From positions 19,963,177 through 20,027,176 of the forward strand of contig OY740768.1 in NCBI GenBank assembly GCA_963513935.1: 64,000 nt of DNA, written 5' to 3'. A program made the translations under genes and the position numbers. The number at the start of each line of letters is the position of its first letter. The first letter of the stretch is position 1. Of the stretch, positions 60,438-64,000 are shown piece after piece. The notes beneath the pieces are model-generated. The model was not told the DNA's origin, made no database searches, and saw only the letters and a list, made by a program, of their open reading frames with translations. Source of the DNA: Aphrophora alni. Lineage: Eukaryota > Arthropoda > Insecta > Hemiptera > Aphrophoridae.

Positions 60438-60512
60438 TTTTACACAGATTGTATTTTACACCTTTCTTTCTAATCGTAAAATTCAAGATTTGATTGTTTG
60501 TATCTTTTTTAG

Positions 60513-60778
60513 GAAAAGAAGTTTGTGGCATGGTGACATTAAAACATGTTTATGAAATAGCAAAAGTAAAGTCTACAGATCCACCTTTAGAGACAAAGTC
60601 CCTAGAAGATATTTGCAAAATGATAATTGGAACTGCACATTCTTGTGGAATCAAAGTGGTGAAATCATTAGATCCTAATGAATACCAAGCATTTTTAGAA
60701 GAAAGAAAAATAATAGTAGAGGAGCAAAAGAAAGAATTACAAGAAAAGAGAGAAGCAAAACTACTTAGGACTGCATAA
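60513..60778 (+). CDS. mRpL11: mitochondrial ribosomal protein L11, exon 3 (last)
   Basis: Acceptor TATCTTTTTTAG ends at 60512. With the split codon the exon reads GKEVCGMVTLKHVYEIAKVK, then SLEDICKMIIGTAHSCGIKV and a lysine/glutamate-rich C-terminal helix ending in TAA. VTLKHVYEIA-x-K and II-x-G-x-A-x-x-x-GI-x-V are the signatures of the rRNA-binding C-terminal domain of mitochondrial L11. The ATG at 60494 is in the intron and is not a start. The charged tail (EEQKKELQEKREAK) is of the length usual for animal MRPL11. Confidence 0.96.
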
Positions 60779-60838
60779 TTTAAACTAACATGATTTGAAT
60801 ACTGTAGTAAACCCAAACCATTTGTAAATATTTATATA

Positions 60839-60844
60839 AATAAA
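60839..60844 (+). terminator. poly(A) signal AATAAA of mRpL11
   Basis: Canonical hexamer 61 nt after the stop codon of mRpL11. Confidence 0.65.
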
Positions 60845-61112
60845 ACTTAATAATTAGATATCTCTAAATTATAATTTTTGTTGTGTTTTTTTTCCTTCTG
60901 TTTTTTGTTTTGCAAACGTTAACATTAAATTTGTTTAATTGTGGTGATCAGTTACCAATAGTCTTAGAATCCTAAACATCTCAAAATCTCCCAAGTTATG
61001 TCATCAAATGTTATCACCAAAACCTATGCATGTTAAAATAAAAATTACATTTCATCAGTAAAAAACAAAATATAAACCTTGACCATGTATTTTATAATTA
61101 ATAACAAATTAA

Positions 61113-62150
61113 CCCTTTGGCCGCTGCGCATCCAACGCTCCTGACAAGCCTAGCCCGCTGCAGCCGAAATCACAGTTTTTGTAGTAGGCCCTACTCTATA
61201 TAAATTGTTCTAAAAAACATGCTATTGAAGTTAGAACAATATTTTTTTTGTTATTTTTGTTTTTAGCTATACTATAAGATAAACATATCAAAACAAAGTT
61301 TCATTCAATTTTTTATATTCAAAAAGTGCTAAAACTTAAAACTTTTTTTTTTTTTTTTACAATGAAATTTCTATTTTGAACTTGAAAATTCAATATAAAC
61401 AAACAATATTTTATACATAAAATTTATTTTTTTATTAAAGTAAATGTACTAATGGAGACCTGTAAAAAATTTCAAGAAAATATAATGATAAACAACAAAG
61501 CAATAAACTATTTTCTAAAACATGGAAAAATCTATTTACAACATAGTTTTACTTTATGTAATAGAGTCAATAATGCAGACTGTAGATTCATGGACAGTTA
61601 GTTGTATAGGTTTGTACACTTTTTAACAAACATAAATAAGTAATCTAAAACATATAAAAAAACTGAAACTAAAAATATTTACACTATTATTTGTGTTCAC
61701 TTTCTCTTTTTGGCACCTGTGCTTAGTCAAGCACATGGGATGAACTCCTTTGTTACAATTTTTGCATCCATAACGAGTTTTCTTCCTTTTCCCTCCAGAA
61801 CTGGTACTTTGAGCACTACATACTAAACAATTACTTTGTTTATTTTCTACTAAAAGGTAAAGAGGCTCATCACCAAAACCTGTATGTTGTGCCGGGTGGG
61901 GGTCGCCGAGCCATTCCTCCGTGATCGCTTCAATAATTGAAATTTTAAATTTTAGTCCAGAAAGAGGATTATCTGAGTTAATTTTATAAAGAATGTAGAG
62001 GTTCACAATCATCCTAGGAAAAAATATTTGGCATCTCTACCTGCTTAAATAACAAAAATATAGCCATATTACGAAATGTTCTTTTAAAAGGCATCAGCAG
62101 TTTTCGACTGAAAAGTCGACGTCCTTTTAAAGGATTCAGCGGTAAAAGGG
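61113..62150 (-). mobile_element. piggyBac-type element, deletion derivative
   Basis: TTAA on both sides (61109-61112, 62151-62154) with ends CCCTTTGGCCGCTG (left) and, reversed, CCCTTTTACCGCTG (right). A second palindromic motif, TTTTCGACTGAAAAGTCGAC, lies near the right end. Inside, on the minus strand, is the C-terminal cysteine domain of a piggyBac transposase (61623-62012). The catalytic part is gone; total 1,038 bp. Confidence 0.87.
61623..62012 (-). pseudogene. piggyBac transposase C-terminal cysteine domain (remnant)
   Basis: In the 129-codon frame, residues 58-100 carry the pairs CLVC (62, 65) and CKNC (83, 86), then H91, C94, H98 and C100, with a basic KRKKTRYGC stretch between. 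This is the cross-brace zinc-binding pattern at the end of piggyBac-family transposases, where it binds the terminal repeats. The frame is open over the whole domain, although the DDD core is absent. The apparent start at 62012 is just the first ATG in the frame. Confidence 0.8.
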
Positions 62151-62540
62151 TTAAATACAGAAAGTCCTTTAAAATTCATTAAATATCTCAGGAATTAAGA
62201 AAGTTATGAAGGCATTAAACTACTGTCTTGGTATTGTTATTTATTGAAATCTAAAACGAACAGTTTTTATGAAACATTGTAAAAACAAGTGAAGTTGGCC
62301 AAAATTGACTAAACAAAAGCTAAATTATAATTTTTACATTGAGGTTTTGAAAAAGAGCAAATCATATCTTCCAACTATTAGAAAGGCTCTGCAGATATTG
62401 CTTTCATAGCCCTTCACAAAGAGTACTATATCGAGCGTTGATTTAGATCCCATGGCTGAAAAGTACTATTGGTGAATATAGGTTAAATGGGTTAGCTATA
62501 AACAAATGAATGAAAACACAATTTTCCACAAAAAAAATGA

Positions 62541-62655
62541 TGTTTATTTTTCCTTAATTTTTTTGGAAGACATTTCAATGAATAAGTCAACATCCTCAGT
62601 TGTTACATCCACACAAACATTTCGGACACTGAACTGTGACTGGCAAGACACAAGT
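62541..62655 (+). repeat. partial copy of the dispersed repeat at 62692
   Basis: The words AACATCCTCAGTTGTTACAT, CCACACAAAC and GAACTGTGACTGGCA are shared with 62767-62823 in the same orientation. It lies about 145 bp upstream of the fold-back copy. Confidence 0.75.
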
Positions 62656-62691
62656 TTCACAAATAAATATTTAAACATATATATCCATGTT

Positions 62692-62949
62692 AAATGAATT
62701 GAAACACAATAATCCCTTTATTTTTTGTGAAATAGAAATACAAGACGACGATTCAATAACTAAATCATCATCCTCAGTTGTTACATGCACACAAACTCTT
62801 CGTGGGCTGAACTGTGATTGGCATGGCCAAAGTTCAGTGTCAGAATGATTTGTTGTGCATGTAACTGAAGATGATGATTTAGTTACCGAAATGTTGTCTT
62901 GAATTTCTATTTCACAAATAAAGTGGTTATTGTGTTTCAATTCATTTGG
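62692..62949. repeat. fold-back element of the dispersed repeat family
   Basis: Left arm 62692-62790 and right arm about 62860-62949 are inverted copies (AATGAATTGAAACACAATAA, TTTGTGAAATAGAAAT, ACTAAATCATCATC, TTACATGCACA). Single-arm relatives occur at 62541-62655 and 23733-23810, so this is a family dispersed in the genome. The minus-strand frame across it (62671-62967) is not a gene. Confidence 0.85.
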
Positions 62950-63748
62950 TGATTGAAGTTTCCACAAGAGTAGTTCTTTACAGTTGATTGAGTCAGCTAT
63001 GTTAAATATTCACCAATGATGGATTCTAGTTACCGACTAAGATGCAATTAGTTGAAGCTGTAGTTAGACTATTTGATTATAAACCTTGCAAACTATTGTT
63101 AATATATTAGTTTTTTCTTAATAAAATTTTTTTTATTGCACCCCCCCCCTCCCCCCATGGACTACGTTTCCCCCATTAAATCAATAAAATTCAGAAAGCT
63201 GTCCCCTTCTGTTTTTAACTGGATATGCCCTTGTCATCTTGTATTTTACAAAACAGTAATCATTGTGGAAAATTGTGTTTCCATTCATTTGATGGTACTC
63301 GTATGTAAACATAAAAGTAATACAGAAAAAGTTTTAGGATTGGTAAAAAAATGTTTAGTTTTTTATCGACATCCATTTTAAGGTTTGTGTGGAGGTACTA
63401 GCATCTTGAAGTAAAGTAATTTTTGGAATGCTGTTGACCTGTCATCCATACAGTGCTCTACAATACAAATAAGAGAACCATTTTGATATATGAACTGAAT
63501 GATGCTCAGGATTTTTTTTTTCAATTTACTCATGCACTATAAATTTCTTTTGATATATAATTTCTTTCTTAACGCAAATTGTGAAATATTTAGCTCCTAT
63601 CCAGGGTTCTTTATATTTGATTTAATAATTTATGAATTGATATTTTTGGGAGATGTTGGTAAATCATTTTGTTTGGGTATATATTATATTTTGGCAATGT
63701 TTGGAAAATTGGATAAAACTAATTATTAGAAATTTAAATTACATATAG
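62950..63748. other. intergenic DNA near the window end
   Basis: Interrupted C runs lie at 63139-63155. The open frames at 63136-63381 and 63499-63729 have no recognisable content. Phrases near 63450-63475 (CAGTGCTCTACAATACAAAT) weakly resemble 28945-28963, perhaps another unidentified repeat. Confidence 0.5.
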
Positions 63749-64000
63749 TAAAATAATATTTCAAGTGAAAAATATACGACTTAGACCGGGAATCGAACCC
63801 AGGACCTTAGGCTTTACGCGCCAATGCTCTACCAACTGAGCTATCCTAGTCGCTTCCCAGCATAGGTCGTAGACCTCTCACTTGACTTTACGTTTAAATC
63901 GCATAATAAATATGCGACATTGAAATTAATTTTTACTCATTTCTCAGCCCTTACTGCGTGTATTTATTGATTTTTTAATTATTTGATTTTTCCGCTTTTA
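63749..64000. repeat. tRNA-headed repeat, copy 2 (cut by the window end)
   Basis: Shares TAAAATAATATTTCAAGTGA, the minus-strand tRNA-like segment (63777-63850) and TCACTTGACTTTACGTTTAA with copy 1. Its tRNA-like part is better preserved (A box TAGCTCAGTTGGTAGAGC), with the same loop GCGTAAA. After it comes CATTTCTCAGCCCTTACTGC, found inverted at about 60316-60336 beyond copy 1, and then the start of another arm (TTGATTTTTTAATTATTTGA) that runs off the window. Confidence 0.85.

Larger units (their letters stand above)
49384..60512 (+). other. mRpL11 intron 2
   Basis: At 11.1 kb this is the longest intron in the window. It holds a piggyBac-type MITE (49630-50343), a fold-back element (50449-50735), (AT)n (52164-52212), a degenerate minisatellite (54530-54828), the 4.9-kb minisatellite (54829-59759), a tRNA-headed repeat (59982-60310) and two inverted minisatellite units (60350-60437). 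The 95-codon open frame at 53062-53349 is unrecognised. Confidence 0.88.

Noticed and set aside
60494..60512. ATG at 60494 as start of an independent gene
   Set aside because: It is intron sequence before the acceptor at 60511-60512; the frame joins in phase to mRpL11 exon 2.
62671..62967. 98-codon minus-strand frame
   Set aside because: It lies across both arms of the fold-back repeat and has no protein features.

Overview
The window is animal nuclear DNA, almost certainly from an insect. It is strongly A+T-rich, its coding sequence is cut by introns with GT/AG borders, each gene has an AATAAA signal close behind its stop codon, and the introns are loaded with DNA transposons. A hemipteran or similar large-genome insect is my guess; nothing in the sequence fixes the order.

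Four protein-coding genes are supported. (1) The 3' part of a NUDT14-like UDP-sugar diphosphatase on the + strand: one internal exon (3005-3081) followed by two different, splice-compatible terminal exons (9548-9702 and 13126-13277). (2) A complete N-acylneuraminate-9-phosphatase (NANP, HAD family) on the - strand in four exons (41025 down to 20063; 257 aa). (3) A complete intronless neurochondrin gene (747 aa) on the - strand at 38094-40337, lying wholly inside intron 1 of NANP on the same strand. (4) A complete mitochondrial ribosomal protein L11 gene (mRpL11) on the + strand in three exons (41801 to 60778; 196 aa), divergent from NANP across 775 bp. NUDT14 and NANP converge across about 6.6 kb without a recognised gene.

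The rest is mostly intron and intergenic DNA with transposon remains. Four pogo/Tigger-type elements have TA target duplications (887-1905, 15397-16681, 21373-22033, 25446-26795). Three piggyBac-type elements have TTAA target duplications (47175-47961, 49630-50343, 61113-62150), with a decayed piggyBac transposase at 45245-46337 and a probable relic near 33.2-33.7 kb. A Merlin element keeps a perfect 8-bp target duplication (43381-44065), and there are two mariner/Tc1 relics, several fold-back elements and a tRNA-headed repeat present twice.

mRpL11 intron 2 (11.1 kb) holds a 4.9-kb minisatellite of 39/46/48/51-bp units with higher-order structure. Its first part is open in two frames over about 400 codons, but this follows from the unit lengths and is not a gene. 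Two inverted units of the same repeat sit just before the last mRpL11 exon.

No new molecular system can be proven here. The most promising points are the duplicated NUDT14 terminal exons, the same-strand nesting of neurochondrin in NANP, and the minisatellite with its inverted partner inside one intron.
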